Positions 17,848-26,874 of a DNA stretch of 64,000 nt are shown here, in pieces. Every line of letters begins with the position of its first letter. Positions within the stretch are counted from its first letter, which is position 1. The translations under genes and the position numbers were made by a program. The notes beneath the pieces are model-generated. The model worked only from the letters and a program-made list of their open reading frames with translations. It was not told the DNA's origin and ran no database searches. The stretch lies in contig NZ_QGGQ01000005.1 of assembly GCF_003148665.1 (NCBI RefSeq), positions 124,001-188,000 on the forward strand, in the 5' to 3' direction. The DNA is from Maribacter polysiphoniae (GTDB taxonomy: Bacteria; Bacteroidota; Bacteroidia; Flavobacteriales; Flavobacteriaceae).

Positions 17848-19428
17848 TTAAAATACTTCAAATTCGTCTGAATAGGGTGTCTTGAACGAAATCTTTTTTT
17901 GCTTTTTGGTTGCATCGATGACATTCATGATGGTTTTGTCCTTTATCATTTCGATACCGATGGCTATGTCATCGGCAAAGACCCTGTCCTTGGCTGCAAA
18001 GGCAACCTTCTTACGTACCGCTTTATGTACTTCATCCAATAATATACCCGATTTTAAGGGTTTTCGAAATTCAAAGGCCTGGGCTGCCGTTAAAAGTTCT
18101 ATGGCCAATATTTTCTCAACATTCTTCAATACCTGTAATGCCTTTCGACCACTTATCGACCCCATGCTTACGTGGTCTTCCTGGCCAAGGGAGGTCGGAA
18201 TACTGTCAGCACTTGAAGGGAAGCATAATCCCTTGTTCTCGCTGGCCAATGCGGCAGTAGTGTATTGTAGGATCATATAGCCGGAATTGATTCCCGTGTC
18301 CTTCATCAAGAGTTTGGGTACTCCGGGGCTGTTGCCTTCCAAGGCCAAATAAATCCTGCGGTCCGAGATATTACCAATTTCAGAGGCGGCCAAACACGCA
18401 TAATCCAGGGCCATTGCCAAAGGTTGTCCGTGAAAGCTTCCACCACTGATGGTAAGGTCATTGTTAATGATAACGGGATTGTCGGTAACGGAGTTCAGTT
18501 CAATCTCCAGCAATTCTTTCAGGTGTAACCACGCATTGCGCGATGCCCCATGTACTTGGGGGATACATCGTAGGGAATAGGGGTCCTGCACACGTTCACA
18601 GTTGGCATGGGCTTCCATGATTTCCGAACCTTTCAATAAGCGTTTGATTCTTTTGGCCACATGGATGTTGCCTTTAAAGGGCCTCAGTTTATGAAGTTCG
18701 TTGTAAAAAGGTTTTATGGAGCCTTGCAAACCTTCGATCATCATGGCCCCGATAATATCTGCCTGTGAAAGACAGCTGTGCAGTTTTTCAACCACTTTTA
18801 TGGCGTGCGCCGCAATGAATTGGGTGCCGTTAATAAGGGCCAACCCCTCTTTTGCCCCAAGGGCAATGGCTTTGAGTCCCGTTTTTTTAAAAAGTTCAGC
18901 TGTGGTCAGGGTTTCACCATCATACTCCACCTTTCCCAAACCAATTAAGGGAAGGAACAAATGGGAAAGCGGGGCCAAATCCCCGGAGGCACCTACGGAG
19001 CCCTGGGATGGAACGACGGGAATCGCATCGTGCCCAATATGCCAAAGGATGCGTTCTATAGTTGTTTCGGAAATTCCGGAAAAGCCCTTGGCAAGCGAAT
19101 GCGCTTTTAAGATAAGCATCAACTTGGCAATTTCCCTGTCGATAGGTTTACCAACACCAACACTGTGACTTTGTAAAATATTCGTTTGTAATATTTGGGT
19201 TTCTTCCTTCGATATCTTCGTGGTGCATAAAGGCCCGAAACCAGTGTTGATTCCGTAAACAGGCAGGCCTTTCTCGACAATATTCCCCACGATTTTCCAA
19301 CTCTCGTTGATTTTGTCCCTGCTCGATTTGGACAACCAGACTTCCGTTTGGCCATTGGCAATGGCAATCGCTGTACTGGCAGTTAACCAATCTTCACCTA
19401 ATTTGAACCTTTTTGGAGTTGAAACCAT
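17848..19428 (-). CDS. hutH: Histidine ammonia-lyase
   Basis: A 526-residue lyase of the aromatic amino acid lyase family. The Ala147-Ser148-Gly149 triad in GSVGASGDLAPLSHL forms the MIO cofactor, and YGINTGFG (about residues 58-65) is the conserved active-site Tyr region. It removes ammonia from histidine to give urocanate and is the first gene of the hutH-I-U-G run. ATG at 19428 is chosen over a TTG one codon upstream. The divergent LysR gene is only 78 bp away. Confidence 0.95.
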   Translation of the reverse strand: MVSTPKRFKLGEDWLTASTAIAIANGQTEVWLSKSSRDKINESWKIVGNIVEKGLPVYGINTGFGPLCTTKISKEETQILQTNILQSHSVGVGKPIDREIAKLMLILKAHSLAKGFSGISETTIERILWHIGHDAIPVVPSQGSVGASGDLAPLSHLFLPLIGLGKVEYDGETLTTAELFKKTGLKAIALGAKEGLALINGTQFIAAHAIKVVEKLHSCLSQADIIGAMMIEGLQGSIKPFYNELHKLRPFKGNIHVAKRIKRLLKGSEIMEAHANCERVQDPYSLRCIPQVHGASRNAWLHLKELLEIELNSVTDNPVIINNDLTISGGSFHGQPLAMALDYACLAASEIGNISDRRIYLALEGNSPGVPKLLMKDTGINSGYMILQYTTAALASENKGLCFPSSADSIPTSLGQEDHVSMGSISGRKALQVLKNVEKILAIELLTAAQAFEFRKPLKSGILLDEVHKAVRKKVAFAAKDRVFADDIAIGIEMIKDKTIMNVIDATKKQKKISFKTPYSDEFEVF

Positions 19429-19431
19429 CAA

Positions 19432-19506
19432 TTCTCTTGTTTTACCCTAAATTTATTGATTAAGTTTGATACTTACTAATACCAATAAAATCAATATTCA
19501 ATTACC
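19432..19506. promoter_or_regulatory. hutH / LysR divergent promoter region
   Basis: The 75-bp region holds an inverted repeat TATTGAT (19454-19460) and ATCAATA (19490-19496) with a 29-bp spacer, containing several T-N11-A arrangements of the kind LysR proteins bind. On the minus strand TAAATTTA is a plausible -7 box for hutH. The operator role is inference from the divergent layout. Confidence 0.4.
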
Positions 19507-20391
19507 ATGGGTTATCAATTGGAGCTTCGACATTTCACTTATTTTTTGGCGGTTGCCGAGGAGTTGCATTTTAGGAAAGCGGCTGAAAAATTATTTATAT
19601 CCCAGCCGGGCCTGAGTAGGCAAATCAAGCAAATGGAGGGGATTTTACAAGTGCAATTGTTTGTTCGGGATAAAAAAAAGGTGATTCTAACGCCAGCGGG
19701 ACATTATCTAAAGGGCCAGGCAGAAGCCATATTCCATCAGATAAACGAAGCAAAAAGACAATTGCAATTGATCGGGGAAGGGGACAAAGGGGAAATCCGG
19801 ATCGGATTTTTGGGGTCTGCCATGCAAAGTGTAATTCCCAATTTGCTTTTAAGTCTCAAGGATAAATACCCTAACATAAAAACGTCCCTGGAAGAGCGTT
19901 CGAATATGGCACAGGTAGAGGCCGTTTTAAAGGATGAGTTGGATATAGGGTTTGTAAGGTTGTCCAGGGTTCCCAAGGCCTTGGGAATGACAACGGTTTA
20001 TAGGGATACGTTTTCGTTGGTGCTTCCTGAGAATTATCCTATGCTTACAAGAAATTTTGAGGGGATGCATCAATTTGCCAACGATGATTTTATACTCTTC
20101 AGTAAGGAATACAGCCCTTTTTATTTTGAAACGATCATGAGTATTTGTTCCGATGCAGGTTTTGTTCCCAAGGTGTCGCACAAAACGGTTCATGCGCATA
20201 CCATTTTTAAATTGGTAGAGAATAATATGGGAATTGCCATTGTGCCCACTGCCTTGAAATCGGGCTTTCAGATGCGGGTAAAATTCATTGAATTAAGGAA
20301 TATTGACCAACGTGCCTTATTGTCTGCCATATGGAAAAAGGATAACCCTAACCCCGTTTTGAAAAATTGTATGGATTTACTTTTGAAGTAA
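19507..20391 (+). CDS. LysR-family transcription regulator, probable hut regulator
   Basis: A 294-residue LysR protein. The N-terminal winged helix-turn-helix (FRKAAEKLFISQPGLSRQIKQME, about residues 20-43) is canonical; residues about 90-290 form the periplasmic-binding-like effector domain. Divergent orientation with hutH over a short shared promoter strongly suggests that it controls histidine breakdown with urocanate or a related inducer, but no site has been shown. Confidence 0.9.
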   Translation: MGYQLELRHFTYFLAVAEELHFRKAAEKLFISQPGLSRQIKQMEGILQVQLFVRDKKKVILTPAGHYLKGQAEAIFHQINEAKRQLQLIGEGDKGEIRIGFLGSAMQSVIPNLLLSLKDKYPNIKTSLEERSNMAQVEAVLKDELDIGFVRLSRVPKALGMTTVYRDTFSLVLPENYPMLTRNFEGMHQFANDDFILFSKEYSPFYFETIMSICSDAGFVPKVSHKTVHAHTIFKLVENNMGIAIVPTALKSGFQMRVKFIELRNIDQRALLSAIWKKDNPNPVLKNCMDLLLK

Positions 20392-20432
20392 GCTTGATAA
20401 AATAGTAGTTTTAAAATCTAAATATGCAATAA

Positions 20433-20996
20433 ATGATTTTTGACTTAATCAAAGATAGACGTTCGGTATTTCCTGACCAATATGTTGATATCCCCATCTC
20501 CAAGAAAGATTTGGATCAAATTTTGGAAGCCGCCAATTGGGCACCATCCCATAAAAAGACGGAACCATGGCGATTTAAGGTGATGCAAGGGGAATCCAAG
20601 GAAAGATTGGGGACCTTCCTTTCTACAAAATACCAAGAGGTTGAAGAAAGACCGAAGCAGGTAAAGATTAAAAAACTGAAAGAAAATCCGACTAAATCGG
20701 CCGTTGTTATAGCCATTTGTATGCAGCGTGACCCCAATGGGAGTGTGCCTGAATGGGAAGAAGTCGCAGCTGTGGCCATGGCCGTGCAAAATATGTGGCT
20801 TTGCTGTACAGAAATCGGGATTGGGTGCTATTGGAGTTCTCCCGGTTTAATCACCCATATGGATGAATTTTTTGATTTGGCCGAAGGGGAGAAGTGTCTC
20901 GGATTTTTATATATGGGATTTTTTGAAGGGGAATTGGCGATTGGCCAACGAAACCCGATTAAGGATAAGGTGGTTTGGCTCGATCAATTGAAATAA
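20433..20996 (+). CDS. Nitroreductase-family flavoprotein
   Basis: A 187-residue protein of the nitroreductase fold. The FMN-binding start RRSVFPDQYVD and NWAPSHKKTEPWRFKV, and the C-terminal GCYWSS and GFLYMGF segments, fit the YdjA-like branch. Its natural substrate cannot be told. Its last 13 bases overlap the end of the convergent DUF456 gene. Confidence 0.85.
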   Translation: MIFDLIKDRRSVFPDQYVDIPISKKDLDQILEAANWAPSHKKTEPWRFKVMQGESKERLGTFLSTKYQEVEERPKQVKIKKLKENPTKSAVVIAICMQRDPNGSVPEWEEVAAVAMAVQNMWLCCTEIGIGCYWSSPGLITHMDEFFDLAEGEKCLGFLYMGFFEGELAIGQRNPIKDKVVWLDQLK

Positions 20997-21499
20997 GGAA
21001 ACAAGGCTCCTTTGTACTCCCAAAACGTGGCTATAAAGAGTCCTAAATAAACGATTGTGACCATAAACTTTAAGAAAGTCCCGGTTAAGAACCCGATAAA
21101 AGAACCAAAAGCGGCCTTTGTGGCCGTTTTTTTATCGGCCTTATTCAAAAGTTCCCCGACCAAAGCCCCGACAAAGGGCCAGATTATAATACCAAAAGGT
21201 CCCAGGACAGGAAAAAATAAGGCAACCAAAAGTCCTATGGTGGTACCTAGCATTCCGGCTTTGGTGCCCCCAAATTTTTTGGTCCCTACAGCTGGAATGA
21301 TATAATCAAGAGCAAAAACAATCAGGGCAATCACTAAGGTAATGCCCAAGAACACCCAATCATTGGGAACCGCCTTGGTCAGATATAACAGTAATAGTCC
21401 GATCCAACTCACGGGAGGGCCGGGCAGTACTGGTAGAAAACTACCCAAAATCCCGATCAACATAAAAATAAATCCGAAAATCAGTAAAGCAATATCCAT
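20984..21499 (-). CDS. DUF456 family membrane protein
   Basis: A 171-residue hydrophobic protein with about five membrane helices and glycine/proline-rich loops such as FLPVLPGPPVSWIGLL and GTKKFGGTKAGMLGT, the pattern of DUF456. Function is unknown. ATG 21499 is preferred over TTG 21523 because it begins directly at the family N-terminus. The gene converges on the nitroreductase gene and overlaps it by 13 bp. Confidence 0.85.
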   Translation of the reverse strand: MDIALLIFGFIFMLIGILGSFLPVLPGPPVSWIGLLLLYLTKAVPNDWVFLGITLVIALIVFALDYIIPAVGTKKFGGTKAGMLGTTIGLLVALFFPVLGPFGIIIWPFVGALVGELLNKADKKTATKAAFGSFIGFLTGTFLKFMVTIVYLGLFIATFWEYKGALFPYFN

Positions 21500-21599
21500 G
21501 GTTGTGTTTTTACTATTGGACAAATGTAACCGACAAATGTTACAAACAAAATCAAATTGTCCTGTTCATTTCAAATTTGATAAGTAAATTTGAATAAGA

Positions 21600-22052
21600 T
21601 TGGATCAGTTAGTGAAAACCCACAAAACATCTCGAAACTCCAGAATGGCAAGAATGGGATGTGCAGTACTTTGTATGTTCTATTTATTGGGACTGTTTAA
21701 TGGTCTCGTTTTGGAAACATTGCATGAGGTTTCACATATTATGGGACCAAAAATACACCATCATAATTTTGCCTCTAGTCATGAACGGATGGATTATTCC
21801 TCATTGGAAGCAATGGCAGGGCACTCGCACGAAGCTTTGGAGGCTTTGAAGCAGTTGTTGGAGGCCAACCAGCAGGACGAACAAGAATCCAATAGTGAAA
21901 CCAACCTTAAACTGGATAAACACATCGTTGAAGAATCCTGTTTTGTATCTGAAATAACGACTTCAGTTGTCCGATATGACAATTGGGAATACAAAAGCGT
22001 AAATTCTTTTTGGTATAAAGGTGTGAGTACTCCCCCTCCCCAAAATAGCTAA
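21600..22052 (+). CDS. His-rich single-helix protein upstream of TonB receptor
   Basis: A 150-residue protein from a TTG start, or 135 residues from ATG 21645; the sequence does not decide. It has one hydrophobic segment (CAVLCMFYLLGLFNGLVLETL) followed by a His-rich stretch (HIMGPKIHHHNFASSHERM) and a soluble acidic part. I do not recognise a named family. The His cluster and the position 109 bp upstream of a TonB-dependent receptor on the same strand suggest a metal-related partner; this is inference. Confidence 0.6.
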   Translation: MDQLVKTHKTSRNSRMARMGCAVLCMFYLLGLFNGLVLETLHEVSHIMGPKIHHHNFASSHERMDYSSLEAMAGHSHEALEALKQLLEANQQDEQESNSETNLKLDKHIVEESCFVSEITTSVVRYDNWEYKSVNSFWYKGVSTPPPQNS

Positions 22053-22161
22053 CATGGGCCAGGCCAAAATTTCAAAGAACAGGTTCCAAACTAAATGGAA
22101 CAGGGTCTAGGTTTCCTATTGTTCAGGCTTATTTATACAAATCAAATTAAAAAACAACGAC

Positions 22162-24387
22162 ATGAAATATTTTATGACGGCATTCACCATGCTGTTCATG
22201 GGCACGATTGCTGCACAAAACTTGGGAGGAAAATTGATTGATGAATCCGGTTCGCCTTTAGAGGATGCGGGCATATTTAACAAAACCAATGGCCAACATA
22301 GCCATACCGATGGCACAGGACATTTTGTTCTTGATAGGACTTCGGTTAACGATACGGTCTATTTTTCCAGACTGGGGTATGCTACGCAAACCAAGGTGGT
22401 AAGTCCTGCTGATTTGGAGGGGTCGATAACGATAATACTCCAAGAAAGTGCGATTTCCTTAGATCAAGTGGTTTTGGTTTCAGAGGTTGATGCCTTGAGT
22501 AAATTGGTTGATGTGGATGTAAAGACGAACCCCGTAAAATCATCGCAAGAAATCCTAAGAAAAGTTCCAGGGTTGATCATTGGCCAACACGCAGGAGGCG
22601 GAAAGGCAGAGCAAATATTTTTGCGGGGTTTTGATGTGGACCACGGTACCGATGTGGCTATTAATGTGGATGGAATGCCCGTAAACATGGTTTCCCATGC
22701 CCATGGGCAGGGTTACGCCGATCTGCACTTTGTAATTCCCGAAACCATAGAAAATGTAAACTTTGGGAAAGGGCCCTATTATGCCGACCAAGGCAATTTT
22801 AATACGGCAGGTTACGTAAACCTGAAGTTGAGAAAAAGTTTGGATAAAAGTATGTTGTCTACTGAAGTGGGGCAATATGGAACTCGGAGGTTTATGGGGA
22901 TGTTCAATGTAATCGACAGCCAGAACAGCAATGCGTATCTAGCTTCCGAACTGTATTTGGCGGATGGCCCGTTTGATTCACCCCAGCATTTTAATCGAAT
23001 CAATATGTTGGGAAGATACCGTTACGCATTGTCCGGGGAACAAGAGTTACTATTGACAGCTTCCCACTTTTCAAGTAAATGGGATGCATCCGGTCAAATT
23101 CCGCAAAGGGCAATTGACCAAGGTTTGATAGGTCGTTTTGGTGCTATCGACGATACGGAAGGCGGACAGACTAGTAGAACCAATTTCCTTTTGAACCATA
23201 ACAAGAATCTAGGGTCGGGTAAATCCTTGAACACAATGGCTTTTGCCTCCCATTATGATTTTGGGCTCTATTCCAATTTTACCTTTTTCTTGGAAGACCC
23301 GGTCAATGGGGACCAGATCAAACAGTATGAAGATCGTTTATTGGCCGGGGCAAAAACGGAATTTAAAAACAATTCGGCACGTTTGGGGGATTTGGGTTTT
23401 AAATACAATGCAGGGATTGGTTTTAGGTACGATAATGTGGATGATAACCAGTTGTCGCACACCGCAAATCGACAAGAATTGTTAGAGCGTTTGGCCTATG
23501 GCGATGTAGATGAGGTGAATGGTTATGCATTTGCCGGAGCAGCTTTTAAATCGGGCAAATTTACTTTTGAACCAGGGCTTCGTTTGGATTATTTTAAGTT
23601 TGATTACAGCAACAGTATGAGTGAACTTTACGATAGTCGGAGTGAAGAAAAAGTGGCGTTCAGTCCAAAGTTCAATATTATTTATAGTCCAGCGGAAAAG
23701 ACACAGTTGTTCCTGAAAACAGGAATTGGATTTCATTCCAATGATACTAGGGTAGTGGTGGCAAATGGTGGGGAGGAAATTCTACCGGCAGCTTATGGGG
23801 TCGATTTGGGAACCATTATAAAACCTGTGGATAAATTGGTCTTGAATGCCACTTTGTGGAGCTTGTTTTTAGATCAGGAGTTTGTTTATGTGGGTGATGC
23901 GGGAATTGTAGAGCCTAGTGGAAAAACGCGAAGAATGGGACTTGAAGTCGGAGCCAGGTACCAACCTTTGGATTGGCTCTATGTCTATTCTGATGCCAAT
24001 TATACCCATGCGCGAAGCACCGAAGAGGCCGATGGGGAGGATTACATCCCATTGGCACCTGATTTCACCATGGCCGGTGGCGTGACTTTAGGTGGGAGTC
24101 AAGGTTTTTCAGGTGGACTTAACTATCGATATATTGATGATAGACCCGCCAATGAGGATAATTCCATCGTTGCCGAAGGGTATTTTGTGACCGATGCGAC
24201 ATTCAATTACAGTATAGGCAATTGGACCTTTGGACTCATTGTGGAAAATATTTTCGATACGGAATGGAACGAAACGCAATTCGCCACCGAAAGCCGTTTG
24301 TTCAATGAACCGGAGTCTGTGGAGGAAATCCATTTCACACCGGGTACCCCATTCTATCTGAGGGGAAAAGTAACGGTAGCTTTCTAA
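22162..24387 (+). CDS. TonB-dependent receptor with N-terminal carboxypeptidase-like domain
   Basis: A 741-residue outer membrane receptor. A signal peptide (MKYFMTAFTMLFMGTIAAQ) is followed by a carboxypeptidase-regulatory-like domain (about residues 22-105), the plug (about 115-225, with ILRKVPGL and FLRGFDVDHGTDVAINVDGMPVN split across it) and a long beta-barrel ending in aromatic VTVAF. Members import scarce ligands with TonB energy. The His-rich partner upstream and the His/Asp-rich plug loop (VDHGTD, SHAHGQGYADLH) fit a metal or metal complex, but the substrate is not shown. A terminator follows. Confidence 0.92.
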   Translation: MKYFMTAFTMLFMGTIAAQNLGGKLIDESGSPLEDAGIFNKTNGQHSHTDGTGHFVLDRTSVNDTVYFSRLGYATQTKVVSPADLEGSITIILQESAISLDQVVLVSEVDALSKLVDVDVKTNPVKSSQEILRKVPGLIIGQHAGGGKAEQIFLRGFDVDHGTDVAINVDGMPVNMVSHAHGQGYADLHFVIPETIENVNFGKGPYYADQGNFNTAGYVNLKLRKSLDKSMLSTEVGQYGTRRFMGMFNVIDSQNSNAYLASELYLADGPFDSPQHFNRINMLGRYRYALSGEQELLLTASHFSSKWDASGQIPQRAIDQGLIGRFGAIDDTEGGQTSRTNFLLNHNKNLGSGKSLNTMAFASHYDFGLYSNFTFFLEDPVNGDQIKQYEDRLLAGAKTEFKNNSARLGDLGFKYNAGIGFRYDNVDDNQLSHTANRQELLERLAYGDVDEVNGYAFAGAAFKSGKFTFEPGLRLDYFKFDYSNSMSELYDSRSEEKVAFSPKFNIIYSPAEKTQLFLKTGIGFHSNDTRVVVANGGEEILPAAYGVDLGTIIKPVDKLVLNATLWSLFLDQEFVYVGDAGIVEPSGKTRRMGLEVGARYQPLDWLYVYSDANYTHARSTEEADGEDYIPLAPDFTMAGGVTLGGSQGFSGGLNYRYIDDRPANEDNSIVAEGYFVTDATFNYSIGNWTFGLIVENIFDTEWNETQFATESRLFNEPESVEEIHFTPGTPFYLRGKVTVAF

Positions 24388-24394
24388 ATATAAG

Positions 24395-24426
24395 TCCGCC
24401 GGTATGCTACACTGGCGGATTTTTTT
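24395..24426 (+). terminator. Intrinsic terminator after TonB receptor
   Basis: TCCGCC (24395-24400) pairs with GGCGGA (24414-24419) and is followed by seven Ts, 8 bp after the receptor stop codon. Confidence 0.8.
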
Positions 24427-24436
24427 AATTAATTTC

Positions 24437-24504
24437 AACTAAAAAATTAGTTTAAACTAAATATTTAGTTATATTTGTTGCATCAATGAACTAAAAACTT
24501 AGTT
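24437..24504 (+). promoter_or_regulatory. Promoter and triple operator of the first BlaI/BlaR1 pair
   Basis: Three 16-bp inverted repeats of the form AACTAA-N4-TTAGTT lie at 24437-24452, 24455-24470 and 24489-24504; the second is a perfect palindrome. The -7 box TATATTTG (24470-24477) starts on the last base of the second repeat, and the third repeat lies just downstream of the expected start point (about 24482). This is the layout of a self-repressing BlaI-type promoter. Confidence 0.75.
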
Positions 24505-24508
24505 GAAT

Positions 24509-24871
24509 ATGAAACAATTGACCAAGGCAGAGGAAGAGGTGATGCAAATTTTATGGCTATTAAAACGGTGTAATGTTGCAGCCATAATCAAGGAATTACC
24601 TGAGCCTAAACCCGCATATAATACGGTCTCTACCATAGTTCGAATATTGGAGGGTAAGGGTTTTGTAGATCATGAGCAGGAAGGTAAGGGTTATTTGTAT
24701 TTTCCGTTGGTGCAAAAATCGGATTATAGTAATCAATCGATCAATAAACTGGTTGATGGGTATTTCCAAGGGTCGTTCAAAAGTATGGTCTCTTTTTTCA
24801 TGAAAAAAAACGATATGGGGCTTTCTGAGTTGGAAGCTATTCTAAATGAAATTAAAAAAGAGGACAAATGA
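24509..24871 (+). CDS. BlaI/MecI-family repressor
   Basis: A 120-residue winged-helix repressor. The N-terminus KQLTKAEEEVMQILW and YNTVSTIVRILEGKGFV recognition helix are typical of the family; the C-terminal part is the dimerisation helix pair. It overlaps the M56 gene by 4 bp (ATGA), as in bla/mec systems, where the membrane protease triggers loss of the repressor. ATG 24509 is taken instead of TTG 24503. The operators upstream indicate self-control. Confidence 0.92.
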   Translation: MKQLTKAEEEVMQILWLLKRCNVAAIIKELPEPKPAYNTVSTIVRILEGKGFVDHEQEGKGYLYFPLVQKSDYSNQSINKLVDGYFQGSFKSMVSFFMKKNDMGLSELEAILNEIKKEDK

Positions 24872-26115
24872 TACAGTATATCTTGGAATGTATTTCCTTT
24901 CAGTTGGTCTTTCTTATTGTTTATGACTTCTTCCTTAAGAGGGAAACCTTTTTTCAATGGAACCGGTTGTATTTATTGGGCACCCATGTATTGTCCTTGT
25001 TTTTGCCCTGGGTAAAGATCGAGGCGTTTAAGACCGAGGTTCCGTTTGAATCTTACAGCTACCCTGATTTTTTATGGCATATTCAAATGGCCCCAATAGA
25101 GCCTTCGACAAAAGACACTTCTTGGATAGAACTTACATCGCAAGAAGGGGTGTTTTTATTCGGTGTTTTGATAGCCCTTGTGCTGTTTGCCTATAAAATG
25201 TACAAAATCTACTTACTTCGGAAGAATGGGGAAATTCAATATTTTGAAGAGTTCACTCAAATCATTATTTCCAATAGCCATTTGGCGTTTTCATTTTTCA
25301 AATCCATTTTCTTAGGAGATCAGGTCGTAAAGGAAGGACATGATAAAATCATACAGCATGAGCTTGTACATATAAAACAGAGACATACCATAGACCTTAT
25401 GATCTTCGAATTGTTGCGTATTGGCTGTTGGTTCAACCCGCTGGTATATATCTATCAAAATCGGATTTCGGAATTACATGAGTTCATTGCAGACGCACAG
25501 GTTGCGAAGACCAATAAGAAAGAACAATATCAATTAATGCTTTCACAAGTATTTCAAACACAACATATATCATTTATCAATCAATTTTTCAAATCATCAT
25601 TAATTAAAAAACGAATAGTCATGTTACAAAAATCAAAATCCAAAAAAATCTTTCGATTAAAGTATTTAGTGTTATTGCCTCTTGTTATGGGCATTTTGTT
25701 TTATACCTCATGTAAAATTGATTCTAGCTCTGAAACTAGTTCCAATAAAAAACTATCCTTAGAAGAACGTTTGGTTCCTTTTGCGGTTGTTGATGAAGTC
25801 CCGGTTTTCCCAGGTTGCGAAGATGCTACGGATAAAAGGGCCTGCTTTCAGCAAAAAATGCAAGAACACATTAGTAAAAACTTCCACTATCCAGAGGGAG
25901 CACAAAAATTGGGTTATCAAGGTAGGGTTAACGTCTTATTTACCATTAATAGTTCTGGGAAAATTGAAAATATTAAAAAACGGGGTCCACATAAATTATT
26001 GGAAGAAGAAGTACATCGTATAATTTCCAGTTTACCACAAATGCAACCAGGAAAACAAAAGGGGGAAGTAGTAGATGTTCCGTATTCGATTCCCGTTTCG
26101 TTTGTGTTGGACTAA
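24868..26115 (+). CDS. BlaR1-type M56 metallopeptidase with TonB-like C-terminal domain
   Basis: A 415-residue membrane protein. Four membrane helices surround a cytoplasmic zinc protease site with HELVH (in QHELVHIKQRH, about residues 166-176), and WFNPLVY follows as usual for M56. After the last helix (about 270-287) a C-terminal periplasmic domain (about 320-415) resembles the TonB C-terminal fold, not a beta-lactam sensor. Such proteins in Bacteroidetes sense envelope signals of unknown nature. It is translationally coupled to the BlaI repressor. Confidence 0.88.
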   Translation: MIQYILECISFQLVFLIVYDFFLKRETFFQWNRLYLLGTHVLSLFLPWVKIEAFKTEVPFESYSYPDFLWHIQMAPIEPSTKDTSWIELTSQEGVFLFGVLIALVLFAYKMYKIYLLRKNGEIQYFEEFTQIIISNSHLAFSFFKSIFLGDQVVKEGHDKIIQHELVHIKQRHTIDLMIFELLRIGCWFNPLVYIYQNRISELHEFIADAQVAKTNKKEQYQLMLSQVFQTQHISFINQFFKSSLIKKRIVMLQKSKSKKIFRLKYLVLLPLVMGILFYTSCKIDSSSETSSNKKLSLEERLVPFAVVDEVPVFPGCEDATDKRACFQQKMQEHISKNFHYPEGAQKLGYQGRVNVLFTINSSGKIENIKKRGPHKLLEEEVHRIISSLPQMQPGKQKGEVVDVPYSIPVSFVLD

Positions 26116-26224
26116 TCAAAATGTTCAAGTTAAATCCGGGTTAACGGTTTTTTTAAAAAAACCTCCAAATTCAGTTCTTCCTTTTAAAAATGTCTCTACA
26201 TTTATATTACAACAGGCAGGTTTG

Positions 26225-26250
26225 GCCCCATTTATCCGATGGGGCTTGTT
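26225..26250 (+). terminator. Intrinsic terminator after M56 gene
   Basis: GCCCCAT (26225-26231) pairs with ATGGGGC (26239-26245) and is followed by a T-rich tail. An 18-bp A/T palindrome at 26146-26163 lies just upstream. Confidence 0.55.
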
Positions 26251-26316
26251 TATTCTATATAAACGTATTGGTGAAGCTCCTTAAAAAATCGTAATTTCCG
26301 CCTTGAAATAGGGTTC

Positions 26317-26796
26317 ATGAGAAAGTTTTTAACCATACTGCTTTTATGTTCTTGTTTTTCTTGTGGTTTGTTCGAATCCAAGGAGGCAAAAACCCAAAAA
26401 TTGGTCAATAAGGAAATGCTTACCATTGATTGGAATGATGTTGACAACTACCCGCTTTTTGCAAATTGCGATGAGTCAACTTCCAAAACCATACAAAGGC
26501 AATGTTTTGAGAGGGAATTGCTCAATCATTTTTGGACAACCTTACAAGAGTTCGAGTTTGTCATCGATACTGACACGAATACTACGGTTTATGTGGATTT
26601 TTTAATAGATCAAGAGGGGAAGATAACGGTTGTGAATATTGAAAAGGATAAGGGCATCGAAAAGACAATGCCGGAATTCGACGCAATTATTTCACAGAGT
26701 CTACGAAACTTACCACCATTGGCACCGGCATTGAAAAGGGGTATACCCGTACGTGCGAAATTCAGGATACCGATTGTACTCAATACCAATAGTTAG
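26317..26796 (+). CDS. Lipoprotein with TonB-like C-terminal domain
   Basis: A 159-residue protein with a lipoprotein-type signal (MRKFLTILLLCSCFSC, lipid-carrying Cys probably at residue 13 or 16). The mature part (about 40-155) has the pattern YPLFANCDESTSK...QCFERELLNHF, closely parallel to VPVFPGCEDATDK...ACFQQKMQEHI in the C-terminal domain of the neighbouring M56 protein. I read it as a stand-alone copy of that TonB-like periplasmic domain. It may belong to the same sensory unit. Confidence 0.7.
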   Translation: MRKFLTILLLCSCFSCGLFESKEAKTQKLVNKEMLTIDWNDVDNYPLFANCDESTSKTIQRQCFERELLNHFWTTLQEFEFVIDTDTNTTVYVDFLIDQEGKITVVNIEKDKGIEKTMPEFDAIISQSLRNLPPLAPALKRGIPVRAKFRIPIVLNTNS

Positions 26797-26874
26797 GTCA
26801 TTCAAGATAGTAATAAAGTGTAAAACAAGGAGCACAGGATATTTCCGATGGCTAACAACTAACAATAATAAAAT

